The notes under the pieces are model-generated. The model was not told where the DNA came from. It saw only the letters and a list, made by a program, of their open reading frames with translations, and searched no databases. DNA of 64,000 bases from Flabesymbios commensalis (lineage: Eukaryota > Annelida > Polychaeta > Terebellida > Flabelligeridae): contig OZ024908.1 in the NCBI GenBank assembly GCA_964017125.1, forward strand, positions 66,341,440 to 66,405,439, in the 5' to 3' direction. The position numbers and the translations under genes are program-made. The first letter of the stretch is position 1. Each line of letters opens with the position of its first letter. Shown one piece after another: positions 11,021-20,694 of this stretch.

Positions 11021-11530
11021 TATAACCCAGGCACAGTTCATTCACAATCAAATTATCTCTATTCTTAACAACCTATTCGATGGAAATATGTTTTTAAATA
11101 ATTACCATGCAGCCGGACAAAACTGCCCCTGTGATTCGCATTAACCAGCTTAATATTCATTTTCCAGCTGTCAAAATTATTTATGAATTAAATTTAAATA
11201 TGTTATTAAATTTAAAGCCGTGATTGCTCACCACTCAGCACATTATAATTTTCTGGTGATATAATTATTTTTTCTCTTTCTTGAGGCCTTGACGAGCTGA
11301 GCCTGATCAAATTATTTATCTTATTGTTTTCATAATTTTCAACCATTATCGCATCAGGTTCTTTGAATGTCTTTATAGTCTCTGTTAAACATTTGTTTTA
11401 ATCAATTTCTCTTGGCTATGCGAGGTATGGATACATTATAATCACCCTTCCAAATATATTATTTTACTATCTCTTTCCCATCAGAATGCATGTTATACGA
11501 ACGATGTGTCGTTATATATGTTAAGATTAA

Positions 11531-11723
11531 CCATTAGAGTCTTTTTGCTTAAGCCATGAAGACCAAAGGTTTCTTTCAATTTGAAATCATCATAAATCTC
11601 TTATAGTTAGCTCTTTCTGATTCATTTAAATACCTATGTTATGGGTCTACAGCAAAATATTTTAATTCTTTCAGTGCTGGGAAAGTCTTTGTACGTACAA
11701 AGACGGTCTTCGCGCTGAAAGGG
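11531..11723 (+). mobile_element. TTAA MITE, GACGTC-hairpin family, shortened hairpin
   Basis: TTAA is present on both sides (11527-11530, 11724-11727). The body is typical, but the hairpin is reduced to GGGAAAGTCTTTGTACGTAC with its partner, so the GACGTC core is lost. Confidence 0.75.
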
Positions 11724-12460
11724 TTAAGGTGTTTATTCTAATATATTTTCATTCTTAAACATATTTCGTTTCTAGTATATTGAATTTGTTAGAAATTAGA
11801 GAGTTACATTTGAGTTAATCTATTTGTTTAACCACCGTGCATGCTTAAACTACAATTATTCATTAAACATCACTTGACATCTGTATAGTACATGGTTATA
11901 TATATACCTATAACGTGGACACTATATCCCATTAATTAATTGTATATTCGTACCCTCTGTGCACACCACGGGAGCGCAGTGCGCAAATGTTCCGAGGGAT
12001 GGCAAAAACAACATGTATTATAGGTACATCGCCTCGTTTTTACCAGGGCCATTTTTTATCTGCAACGACATGCCTCTGTGATAGTGACGTACTAATGGCT
12101 AACATGACGTTAGTGATTATCTCTTAGTCGGGTTTGTGTCGGCCTGAACGACTACACGACAGAGGTTTTTTGCTATTTTAGTTGCTGGCTAATAGAGATA
12201 TACGACCCCCATAGCTCGTCTCTACTTAACACTTACAACACTACAGGTGTAATTACATTATTTAAAACCTTAATATTTACATCGCGATTGTCATAGCCCG
12301 TCTAGAACTGACATTATTAGAACAGATTGTTATTAGGAAAAATTACATGTAATTTTGGCTTTACAATTTTTATATGATTATTATGTTATTTGACTGACGA
12401 GAAAATGCAGGATATTGTTTTCCTTTTTCACTTAAAGGTTACCAGCATAGAGCGACCCAG

Positions 12461-12540
12461 ACTGCTCTGCAAATCCAAAAGGCAATATCTGTTTACTTTA
12501 CAAGTGAGTAGATACTGCCGTTTGGCTCTGCACGGCGGCA
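12461..12540. repeat. Hairpin AAAAGGCAGTATCTGC family
   Basis: CTGCTCTGCAAATCCAAAAGGC to GCCGTTTGGCTCTGCACGGC. The arms have diverged by about five bases. Confidence 0.65.
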
Positions 12541-12849
12541 GAGAAGAGACATTAAATAATAACCAGCACTAACATGTCGTGCTGGGAGAGGGGGGGGGGG
12601 GGTGGTGAGCATCCTTACAGGAGAATTTTTTTGCGTTCTGTTTTATTCACTCAAGATATTTCATCGCGCCCATTTTATCAAATTTATCCATGTCACATGT
12701 ATTTACAAAATATGGCGGATATGCTCTTCAATAATCACAAATTATTATTTATCATATGATAGGGCCTATACAATTATTCTTTTAAAAGTATTAAATATAA
12801 GAAATATACTTCTTTCACTCACTTTAACATGTGTATACGTTAGTTAATA

Positions 12850-12937
12850 TTACAATGTTGTTCTAATGTTGGCCCTCCGTCTCCGACGTCGGCCCAACAT
12901 TAAAACAACATCGGGTCAATGCCTCGTGTTAGCTGGG
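12850..12937. repeat. CCCAGCAAACAC family, GAGGCATTGACCC subtype, left end lost
   Basis: AATGTTGTTCTAATGTTGGCCC to GGGTCAATGCCTCGTGTTAGCTGGG, followed by TA. Confidence 0.65.
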
Positions 12938-14165
12938 TATTATCTGTGATATAAGAAATCTGTGATATTTGTCGCTTGCGTTCGTTTGACAGCAAAGGGG
13001 TTTTAATAACGTCTTAATAATTATTTCCGAGACAGCGTGAATTATGGACGCTGTTGTAAACAGTGTCATGTTTAATTTGTTTACACTACAAGTACACCTT
13101 GACAAATTAGAAAAGAAAATTAGAAAAAAAACATTTGTAATGCGCCGTCATGTCAAATGTGGACCTCGGTGGCTCATTCGATGGTGGTGTACTGCTTTGC
13201 AAAGCAAAAGCGCAGTTTTTTAAAACATTTTGAGAGCATGTAATGAAAATAAACTTCAAGCTTGTTATCTAGATATATGTCTGATCTCATCGGCGCCTTG
13301 CATAGTGAGACAATTTAATTTGTTGTGTCGACTTTGCTCTGTGTTAAAACATCAGCATATGATGCCTTTTTAAATTTAAATCCACTGGTCGAATTTGTTC
13401 GGAAATATCTCTCATACTTGTATTTATCTAATAATTTCCGTCCGACGGAAATTATTAGATAATTACAAGTATGAGAGATTTTTACGAACAAATTCGACCA
13501 GTGGATTTAAATTTAATAAGGCATCACATGCTGATGTTTTAGAATTACCGAAAACATAGGCCTATACATGTTTTATATGTTTTGAGTAGGGCCTATAGGA
13601 AAGTAATCAGTTATGGTCTTCTGATTAATAGAGGCAGAATTATAACGTTAACCCTCTGTAAACACCCACTCACACAGTCCCTATACATACATTGATCGAA
13701 AGGTTATATACTATTTATTTATTTCGACGTGTGAATTAAATATTCACTATTTCGAAATTAAAGCTCTGTAAAAATGTGAAGCGATTGCAAAACATGTTGC
13801 GAGAACAATCAATTTATCGCAGCACCAGCATTAGTGATTTTGAAAAAAAAAAGATTTAGTGCACGATTCAAAGACGCTCAGCATCATGCACTCGGCATCT
13901 GACGAGATTGTGGACAATTATTATTAAACCCCCTCCTCTCCACCCCCCGGCCGAGTCTTGACCACTTGACCCCACAAAGGGTGCGGCAAGTGTTTACCAT
14001 ATCTATTGACTTCACACGCCGCACAATGAAACCCCTTATATCGCCCACCATTCACCACACTTTCCGCCGCCGTTTGTTTACGTCTCCGTGACGTCATGAT
14101 GACGTCATGGACGGCAGGTGACTGCCTGTTGTCAAGTAGCGCCACCCGTCAGCTGGTGTGTCACA
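12938..14165. other. otp intron 2, unassigned apart from a long palindrome
   Basis: Apart from 13343-13546 nothing is recognised. A pair of TGACGTCA sites lies at about 14090-14107 in a locally GC-rich patch (13925-14165). Confidence 0.35.
13343..13546. repeat. Long inverted repeat, about 100-bp arms
   Basis: AAAACATCAGCATATGATGCC at the left matches GGCATCACATGCTGATGTTTT at the right. The pairing continues through TTAAATTTAAATCCACTGGTCG and TCTCATACTTGT to an apex at TTTCCGTCCGACGGAAA. Mismatches are few, with a small TTT/AAT difference near the outer arm. Confidence 0.85.
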
Positions 14166-14169
14166 CCTG

Positions 14170-14268
14170 CTGGGGCAAACTGGCCAGTGTTGCCTTAATG
14201 TTGGGCCACCGTCGCAGACGGTGGACCAACACTAATGCAGCATTGGCGCAACGTCCCGTGTTTGCTGA
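14170..14268. repeat. CCCAGCAAACAC family, GAGGCATTGACCC subtype
   Basis: CTGGGGCAAACTGGCCAGTG start; core TTGGGCCACCGTCGCAGACGGTGGACCAA; CCCGTGTTTGCTG end. Confidence 0.6.
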
Positions 14269-14325
14269 ATGTGTGATTCACACTAAGTCAGAGCAGATGG
14301 CTGAAATAACAGCACATCATCTTTT

Positions 14326-14428
14326 AATATAATATATAATATATAATATATAATATATAATATATAATATATAATATATAATATATAATATATAATATAT
14401 AATATATAATATATAATATATAATATAT
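14326..14428. repeat. (TAATATA)n microsatellite
   Basis: A 7-bp unit, about 14 exact copies, in otp intron 2. Confidence 0.95.
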
Positions 14429-14639
14429 TTGTGTTTAATATTTGTCTTGTTGTCGGCTTTTGCGTCTAGTTTATATTATTTCCACAAGTTTAATTTGGCA
14501 ATTATAGCAAAAGACTTGTCGGCTTTATTTTTATACATTATTTTAAATTCATCCCATTAAATTATGGTATATTTACAGCGATATATTGTAATTAAAGAAA
14601 AAAGTTAGCGCTTGTGCTGCTGAGTTGTTAGTTATTACT

Positions 14640-14765
14640 GAAGCAATTTTCAGCTTCAAATGAATGAAAAATATTTCCATTCATTTCCATAAATGGAACT
14701 ATTTTTCATTCATCTGAAGCTGAAAATAGCTTATTAATTCTAGCTGCAAATGAAGGAAAACTAAT
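14640..14765. repeat. AGCTGGAAATTGCG-group hairpin, duplicated arms
   Basis: AATTTTCAGCTTCAAATGAATGAAAAATA is matched downstream by TTTTTCATTCATCTGAAGCTGAAAAT and again by AGCTGCAAATGAAGG. There are no clear TTAA ends. Confidence 0.5.
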
Positions 14766-14893
14766 AACTAGCTAATAACTAACTCAAAATAAATTGTTTG
14801 ATTAGTGACATTTGATTTTTCAAACTATTTTGAAAATATGATATCTATATACTGGTGTGGCAGAGCAAGGGATTAATTTGACGTGTTTCCTAT

Positions 14894-15454
14894 CACCCCT
14901 TTAGCCGCCAAGTTATCTCATTTAAATTTTTGCCAACTTAAAGTTGTGTCTCGCTGACGCGATTCAAAACTTCAAGTGGGTGAAAATTATTCAGATTTGG
15001 CATCATGGAGGTCAGAAGAATGAAGGTCAGCGATTCGGAAATCTTCCTGATTGGTATAAACATTATTTTTTTGGATTTCCAAGTAGCACAAGTGCTAATA
15101 CAAAGGATCTCCGGAAGTCTTGCTGATTGATGTCACGTTTAAATTTAACATGTTTAACCTTTTCACTACCATACATGACGGAAATTTCCGTCGTCATTCG
15201 TCAATGAACGTAACCATAAAATGACACAAATTTTCGTCAAATATATACTACATTTATGTATTTATTGTCATTTGAAGCTGGAAATTGCGTTAGCAATTCC
15301 AGCTTCAAATGACGAAAAATAGAACTCCTACACCAGTATATCTGGATCCTGGCATGCACTCCGGCCTGGAAGTCAAAGGGTTAAAAGCTGATATATAATG
15401 TGTTAATAAAAAAATGTAAAAAAACGAATATAACTGGGCGCGGCGATGCAGTGG
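14894..15454 (-). mobile_element. TTAA MITE, ACCGCCGG family, interrupted
   Basis: A reversed copy: CCCCTTTAGCCGCC start, AAGTTGTGTCTCGCTGACGC hairpin, then after the insert TAAAAGCTGATATATAATGT..GCGGCGATGCAGTGG and TTAA (15455-15458). Another MITE at 15158-15380 splits it. The right end lies 35-38 bp inside the intron from the otp exon 2 donor. Confidence 0.75.
15158..15380. mobile_element. TTAA MITE nested in another TTAA MITE
   Basis: 223 bp between exact TTAA copies (15154-15157, 15381-15384). The ends are CCTTTTCACTACC and GGAAGTCAAAGGG. The internal hairpin TCATTTGAAGCTGGAAATTGCG-TTA-GCAATTCC lies at 15270-15312. The uninterrupted host sequence is visible in the related copy at 52251-52260 (TTTAAAAGCT), which proves the TTAA duplication. 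Confidence 0.85.
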
Positions 15455-15492
15455 TTAATTATTATTTTCCTCCACAATTCTATAATTCTTAC

Positions 15493-15824
15493 CTGTACTC
15501 TAGACTCTGTGAGACCGAGCCTTAATGCGAGCTCCTCCCTCATAAAGATGTCAGGGTAGTGCGTCTTGGAGAAAGCTCTCTCCAGCTCGTTCAGCTGCGC
15601 CGGGGTGAACCGGGTTCGATGCCGTTTCTGTTTGATGGTCTTGTCTGTGGTTATAGAGTTGCTGTGATCCGGGGCTGGCTGCTGTATGGACTCTGAACCC
15701 GTGGATCCCGCGGAGGAGGAGGTGGTGCTGGGGGACACCCTGGTCTGAGGGACATGATCCAGATCAGGTACAGGGGGTCGAGGAGGGGGTGGAGAGCTCA
15801 GGGACGTCAACTCTGTCTTCAAAC
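15493..15824 (-). CDS. otp: Orthopedia homeobox (otp) exon 2, N-terminal arm and homeodomain part 1
   Basis: Otp is a nuclear Paired-class (PRD-like) homeodomain transcription factor, known in other animals for specifying neuroendocrine and hypothalamic-type neurons. This exon begins after a ctgcag acceptor and ends CAG|gtaag. It encodes 110 codons: a Ser/Thr/Pro-rich arm (with [12 protein letters not shown]), the basic KQKRHRTRF start of the homeodomain, helix 1 ([11 protein letters not shown]), [13 protein letters not shown] and helix 3 up to LTESRVQ. The intron falls between homeodomain residues 46 and 47, a classic position in Paired-class genes. The [10 protein letters not shown] and [16 protein letters not shown] blocks are diagnostic of Otp. 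Reading on past the donor gives a different C-terminus (ending in an FTFFY-like tail), which is intron read-through, not protein. TTAA-type MITEs lie about 35 bp from both ends of the exon. Confidence 0.95.
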
Positions 15825-15858
15825 CTGCAGGACACACAGACAAAAGAAGATTTTTTAA

Positions 15859-16070
15859 ATGCTAATTTTTGTATAAATCGTGGAAATCAAAGAGGGTTAT
15901 ATTTAATTTGAAATCATCACAAGTGTCCTAGTTAGCTCTTTCCCCTTCATTTGAATACATATGTTATGGGTCTACGGCCATTATAAATATTTTACTCTCT
16001 CAATCAGGGGATCGACTTTAGACGTCAATTTCTGACGTCTGACGTGTGAGGTCGGTCCCCGCGCTATTAG
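15859..16070 (+). mobile_element. TTAA MITE, GACGTC-hairpin family
   Basis: It starts at TTAA (15855-15858), 31 bp upstream of the otp exon 2 acceptor. The body and GATCGACTTTAGACGTCA hairpin are clear; the right terminus is decayed (GCGCTATTAG). Confidence 0.7.
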
Positions 16071-16094
16071 TTAGAATGAAATGAATATTTAAAT

Positions 16095-16450
16095 CTCCAC
16101 CTGAATAAATATGAGTAATTTGTACACTTAAATTTGTGGGTCACGGTATAGCAAGACACAACTTCAATTGGCTGACAATTTCACCCTTTAACCGCCGAAT
16201 TATTCAATTTGAATTTTCACCCACTTGAAGTTGTGTCTCGCTGACGCGATCCACAACTTCAAGTAAGTGAAAATTATTAGGATTTGACAAAATGGAGGTC
16301 AACTTTTTTCAAATCTTGCTGGTTGATGTCACATTGTATCTTTAACATATTTAAAATGTGGTACCTAATGTGCTAATAAAAAATGAAAACCCGAATATAT
16401 GCGACACCGGCGGTTAAAGGGTTAAATGATATACTTCAGCGCTATAAGGG
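16095..16450 (+). mobile_element. TTAA MITE, GCGCTTTAAGGG family, interrupted
   Basis: The left part carries a decayed hairpin (GTGGGTCACGGTATAGCAAG). The right part is TACTTCAGCGCTATAAGGG before TTAA (16451-16454). An ACCGCCGG-family MITE sits between them. Confidence 0.55.
16183..16421 (-). mobile_element. TTAA MITE, ACCGCCGG family
   Basis: A full-length reversed copy ending ACACCGGCGGTTAAAGGG before TTAA (16422-16425). It is inserted in a GCGCTTTAAGGG-type MITE whose remains flank it. Confidence 0.75.
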
Positions 16451-16454
16451 TTAA

Positions 16455-16557
16455 CCATTTTGCTGCTAGATCGGTATAATATCAGACTTCATACCAAATA
16501 AAACCGCACTGAGATTGATCAAATAGTTTGTGGTAGATGTCCACTTAGATATAATCA
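16455..16557. mobile_element. TTAA-flanked MITE remnant
   Basis: 103 bp between TTAA at 16451-16454 and 16558-16561. The block CCAAATAAAACCGCACTGAG also appears at about 54930 and 21670 in AGCTGGAAATTGCG-group copies. The hairpin half is missing. Confidence 0.55.
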
Positions 16558-16561
16558 TTAA

Positions 16562-16800
16562 CCCTTTAAGCCTTCACGATTCATTAAAGCATCATTTCGC
16601 ACCTCTGGTGAGTGGCTCAATTTCCTGAAACCTGGTGGTTTTAGAACAAAAATGTTCATGGAACTGTTTTTAAAACAACAGTATATTTTGTCATTTGACA
16701 CCCACTTCAAATCATCTTCGTCCACTGCAAGTCGAGAATTGCGACAGCAATTCGCGGCTTGTAGTGGATGAAGATGACCATGGTATATTGTTTACATTAT
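16562..16800. mobile_element. TTAA MITE with CATCTTCGTCCACTGCAAG hairpin
   Basis: It begins at the shared TTAA with CCCTTTAAGCCTTCACG. The hairpin at about 16721-16783 has arms CATCTTCGTCCACTGCAAG and CTTGTAGTGGATGAAGATG and the apex TTGCGACAGCAA. It is the only copy of this arm type in the window. The right end is not clear. Confidence 0.6.
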
Positions 16801-17199
16801 AATTATATAGCGTATATGCTACCTTATATAGTAATGGACCCCAGACGAATTGACGCCCACATATTATTTCACATGATAGCATTGACTAATATCCTTCTGT
16901 AATTTAGTTTCAATTCCACTAGAATGAAATACTAGAGACGCGTATATAAACTTATATAATTTTTTGTCCCAACTAAATATAAATATCGCCTGTAGGTGTG
17001 TTATATTTGTATATTTGCGTCTCCCTATCATATATTTTTTTGTGAGATTTTATTTGAGATTGTTTCCATATAATTATATTAGTCATAAAGAAAATATTTT
17101 TTCACAGGCAAACGTTAATAAGGAATAAATCTAAAGTTAAAAGGGTTGATTTGTTCAATACACGCCTTTTGTGTATGGGGTTGACATCTCCACAATTTT

Positions 17200-17370
17200 T
17201 TTAAATGTTCGTAATTTTATTCAGTTTGCATACAAGTTATTGATTATAAAAATGTACGAATATTTTTGAGGTAATTCCAAAAAATGTTTTAAATTTTAGT
17301 AAATCTATTCAGTTCGCCCACCAGTTATTGATTATAAAAATGTATCAATATTTTTTATGCGATTCCAAGT
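17200..17370. repeat. Tandem duplication, AGTTATTGATTATAAAAATGTA
   Basis: ATTCAGTTTGCATACAAGTTATTG.. and ATTCAGTTCGCCCACCAGTTATTG.. are two adjacent diverged copies of about 100 bp in otp intron 1. Confidence 0.6.
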
Positions 17371-17548
17371 CTGAATTGTTGTCAGAATGATATGATTGTT
17401 TATTCAATGTTTATGGAACATTTTAATGTGAATCAATCAATTATGTAGTTTCGTTTAAACATAATAAATAATTCAATTACTTAAGCTAAACATATATATA
17501 TACTCCCATTAATATTATATTACATTTCTAAATATTCCTATTCACAAG

Positions 17549-17550
<2 letters not shown>

Positions 17551-17589
<39 letters not shown>
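17551..17589. repeat. (AT)n microsatellite
   Basis: 39 bp of alternating AT. Confidence 0.95.
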
Positions 17590-17593
<4 letters not shown>

Positions 17594-19019
17594 TGTATTG
17601 TTTCCGAACGCAAGCAAAATAGGAAGCATTTCTATAGAGCATCTTTCATAGAACCTAACAAGTTAAAATATTGACATTTGATGTACACCGTACATGTCAG
17701 ATTCAATATAATTATATTGCTATCCATTTTCTTGTTTACATCCAATTATTTGAATTGATCTATTTAAAAGTTGCTTTACACGAGAGGAAAATGAGTGGAT
17801 AACAATACATGTAATCTGTTGTCAACAGAAATCTGAATCTTTCTAGAATTAGGTTTAAAAATAAAACACCTTATGCATTGAATTACTTAGGACTCTATCA
17901 CCATTTATTTTATTTTATTATAGGCCTACATATAACAAAGCCTCATCCAATCAGGAAGTTACTACCACTTAATTATCCCATTTCATAAAACAAATCATAT
18001 CTGTTAAATAATAAAATAGATTGTTGTACTACAATTAATTACAATAATAATTATCGAATGTTGTTATAGTCCCTATTAGTTTCTACATGGCATAATTAGG
18101 AAGACACTCTTTTTTTCCTTGTGGATGATAATATATGCTCTTCTAGTTTTTTTGTTTTTGCTCGGATGTATTATTATTACATGTGAAATCCAAATAAGAT
18201 GATATTTTAAAATAATAAATTTATAAAACTGATGCTATCAAATTATAAAATATCAAAGTCTGTTTCTTCATCCCGCCCACGCTTTCATTATACAGCGTGG
18301 ATGTATGCATATTTCACGATACTATATTCTATATTTTAGTAATCACAAACTCATTCAGAAGTCAAATCCATTAGCTGACTATATATTGAACCATCCAATT
18401 ACAAAATATAGACGTGTTAATGATACGACCATGCAGAGATCAAGATGGATTTATCAGCATAAGGATGTTCGTGGTGCTTGCGATATAATTTCAAATTATA
18501 TAATTAAACAATCAATTACAACAGCGCTGGTATAGTCATTATCTGTGATAAACATGATGAATAAATTAATTTAATGTAATTGATATAATAAATGATTCTC
18601 TTAAATTAATCATCACTGTTCGTGATTTATTTAACAAGATATCAGATAGTGATAATCTCATCTGTTGACCAGCACTGTATCCATGTAATCATTTGTGGTT
18701 TTGATTTATTAAATGTGTTATGCTCATTTATTGTTTGACCGATTAGGCCTAGACCTATACCATGCAAATCACTGATGTGCAATTAACTTTTGATAGTGAT
18801 TTCTGATATGTAGGATATAATAAAAAAACACCTACTCCCAATTCTTCTAATTTACAGCCTTTATGTTTCCTTTAAACCATTTAATTATCTTCATATCAAC
18901 CCTTCAAGCGCTACTATAAGCACGATTAGGCCTATAATCGTTTTCAATCTGCATTGTCAGCCTGATTAGCAGGTTAAACCACTGTCATGGTGAAAGAAAT
19001 GAGTGATTTACAAGTATTT

Positions 19020-19125
19020 TGTACCAAATTAACCTAAATACCCATTTGAAGTTGTGGATCGCGGTAGCGAGACACAACTTCAAATGGGTGAAAATTTAAG
19101 ATAATTCAGTGCTTTAATAATTAAT
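19020..19125 (+). mobile_element. TTAA MITE, GCGCTTTAAGGG family, fragment
   Basis: The hairpin CATTTGAAGTTGTGGATCGC-GGTA-GCGAGACACAACTTCAAATG and the right end AGTGCTTTAATAATTAA survive. It lies in otp intron 1, about 40-140 bp from exon 1. Confidence 0.6.
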
Positions 19126-19161
19126 TAAGTGTCGATTTCAATCAGCTGATCGCGGACTAAC

Positions 19162-19183
19162 CTGGTGAGTGTATGAGATTCAT
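19162..19183 (-). CDS. otp: Orthopedia homeobox (otp) exon 1, coding part
   Basis: This is the first coding exon, read on the minus strand as ATG AAT CTC ATA CAC TCA CCA G and followed by a donor beginning gttag. It encodes MNLIHSP plus the first base of a Gly codon. The leftover single base (phase 1) matches exon 2, which needs one base to complete its first codon. Upstream of this ATG the frame stays open for 23 codons, holds no other ATG and then meets a TGA, so this is the likely start. Vertebrate Otp also has a very short first coding exon, although its residues differ. The exon is too short to prove by homology; phase, donor and the GC-rich context support it. Confidence 0.7.
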
Positions 19184-19650
19184 GATGACGGGATGGCGGT
19201 CCGGTGATGATGTCGTCACGAGCTGTGCCGCGGTCACGATCGGGTTTAATCACGCGTGGATCCAGTCACTATAAGAGGGACACTGTCACGTCCGTGGTCA
19301 CCATGTGATGACAAGGACGCTCTGATGATGAGGCAGGCCGGTTGATGAGGCAGGCCGAATGCATCAGATTCTGGTCACTGTCACAGCTCCGCCATCATCT
19401 ATACAAGGCCGGGTCACGCGGCACGCGGCCGCCGATTGGCCGTCACCGGCGGACACGTCACGTGTCCGCCGGTGACGGCCAATAGGCGACCGGCGGGCCG
19501 CCTGCTGAGCCGGTTGCCCGTGGCAACCAGATACGGCAACAAGTCTGCGGGCTCATGTATATTCAGTGGGTGGGCGTGGTCTGTAGCCGGGGGAGGGGCC
19601 AGCAGCTGTAGCCGACTGTCAATCAGCACTGGGGACTTCACTGTGTCACC
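19184..19650 (-). promoter_or_regulatory. otp: otp 5' UTR and proximal promoter, GC-rich
   Basis: This CpG-rich stretch, set in AT-rich flanks, lies immediately upstream of the otp start. Visible motifs are a 49-bp perfect palindrome (19435-19483) with ATTGG/CCAAT at its ends and CACGTCACGTG at its centre; an RFX X-box-like inverted repeat GTTGCC-CGT-GGCAAC (19513-19527); CTGTCAATCA (19616-19625), the reverse of the MEIS/PREP-PBX decamer TGATTGACAG; and a KLF/SP-like GGGTGGGCGTGG near 19567. A weak TATA-like TTGTATAG reads on the minus strand near 19400. The transcription start cannot be placed from sequence alone. Confidence 0.55.
19435..19483. repeat. 49-bp perfect palindrome in otp promoter
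   Basis: Two 24-bp arms (19435-19458 and 19460-19483) are exact reverse complements around one central C. Each outer end is a CCAAT box (ATTGG on the left, CCAAT on the right), and the centre reads ACACGTCACGTGT. It is unrelated to the dispersed hairpin families of the window. Confidence 0.9.
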
Positions 19651-19894
19651 GCGCATACACCTTTGGAGTGCTAGAGTGTTGATCGTCTCGATATAACACG
19701 CTTTATATCCGAGGGCTAGTAACAGTAATGTAAAATTTAGGCCTATTATTACTATTTCCACTATTATAAATACTATAAAATTGATGGTATATTACGCAGG
19801 TGTTCCGATGGCAGGTTTTGGTCTCAATGGGTGTCTGCTCGCCTCACATGTATTTGTTTATTAAATTGTATGTGTGTTCCATGGCTTCAATAAT

Positions 19895-19970
19895 ACTGCC
19901 GTGCAAAGCCAAAAGGTAGTATCTGCTCACTTTACAAGTAAGTAGATACCACCTTTTGACTTTGCATGGA
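19895..19970. repeat. Hairpin AAAAGGCAGTATCTGC family
   Basis: GCCGTGCAAAGCCAAAAGG to CCTTTTGACTTTGCATGG. The GGTAGTATC arm pairs with GATACCACC. It lies about 700 bp upstream of otp. Confidence 0.7.
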
Positions 19971-20128
19971 CTCGTCGCTGAAAACGACAGAAACGACCAG
20001 TGTTGATTGGCAAATTACCACATTATGATTGAATGGGTGTTAAGAACTCACTTTAGTTTGCGAACCAATGCGGGTATTTTGTTCCATTGTATTTATATGA
20101 GAGTTAAGGTTTTAACATGCATATATGC

Positions 20129-20204
20129 TACTCTGCAAAGCCAGAAGACAGTATTTGCTCACTTGTAAAGTGAGCAGATACTGCCTTTTGGCTTTGCACG
20201 GTGC
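20129..20204. repeat. Hairpin AAAAGGCAGTATCTGC family
   Basis: TACTCTGCAAAGCCAGAAGAC to CTTTTGGCTTTGCACGGTG, with the centre CTCACTTGTAAAGTGAG. Confidence 0.7.
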
Positions 20205-20240
20205 ATACGCCTAATTGTTATCTCTATGTGCGATGATTAA

Positions 20241-20482
20241 ACCCTTTAACCACCAGTCCTGTTTATTATAATCGTTTTTTTTTATTTTATATTAGCACAT
20301 ACCATATCAGCTTTCAAACATGTTAAAGATAAAAAGAGACATCAATCATCAGGATTTCAAAATAGATGACCTCCATTTTGTCAAATCGGAATAATTTTCA
20401 CTCACTTAAAGTTGTGGATCACTTCACCGGACATAACTGCAAGTGGGTGAAAGTACAGTTAAAATACTTGGTAGTTGAAGAA
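20241..20482 (+). mobile_element. TTAA MITE, ACCGCCGG family, degraded hairpin
   Basis: It follows TTAA (20237-20240). The body GACCTCCATTTTGTCAAATC is intact. The hairpin's right arm has diverged (ATAACTGCAAGTGGGTG), and the right terminus is lost. Confidence 0.65.
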
Positions 20483-20585
20483 ATAATGTATATAAATAAA
20501 GAAATAATGCATGGGGGGGGGGGGGGGCTATAAAAAACAAAAACAACAATCAAACGTAATTGGCTTTACATCGAAATTGGTTTAA

Positions 20586-20694
20586 CCCAGAAAACACGAG
20601 GCATTGACCCAATGTTGTTTTATTGTTGGCTCGACGCCTTCGATGTCGACCTAACATCAAAACAACATTGTTTCAATGCCTCGTGTCTGCTCGG
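20586..20694. mobile_element. CCCAGCAAACAC family, GAGGCATTGACCC subtype, complete
   Basis: CCCAGAAAACACGAGGCATTG to CAATGCCTCGTGTCTGCTCGG. 109 bp, with the core TTGGCTCGACGCC / GTCGACCTAA. Confidence 0.7.

Larger units (their letters stand above)
10447..12460. other. otp intron 2, mostly unassigned
   Basis: Outside the two repeats listed at 10931-11020 and 11531-11723 I see nothing recognisable. It is AT-rich with several ATTAATTGATTA-like runs. Confidence 0.4.
16801..19019. other. otp intron 1, unassigned AT-rich sequence
   Basis: Very AT-rich with no MITE family recognised except at its edges. A local duplication (17200-17370) and an (AT)n run are listed separately. The frame at 18305-18535 has no recognisable domain. 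Confidence 0.45.

Noticed and set aside
15403-15492. Alternative otp C-terminus from reading through the exon 2 donor
   Set aside because: The donor CAG|gtaag and the matching exon 3 with the rest of the homeodomain make this intron sequence.
15970-15990. 5S rRNA-like GTCTACGGCCATTAT
   Set aside because: The resemblance is limited to about 15 bp, is part of the GACGTC MITE body, and none of the remaining 5S sequence follows.
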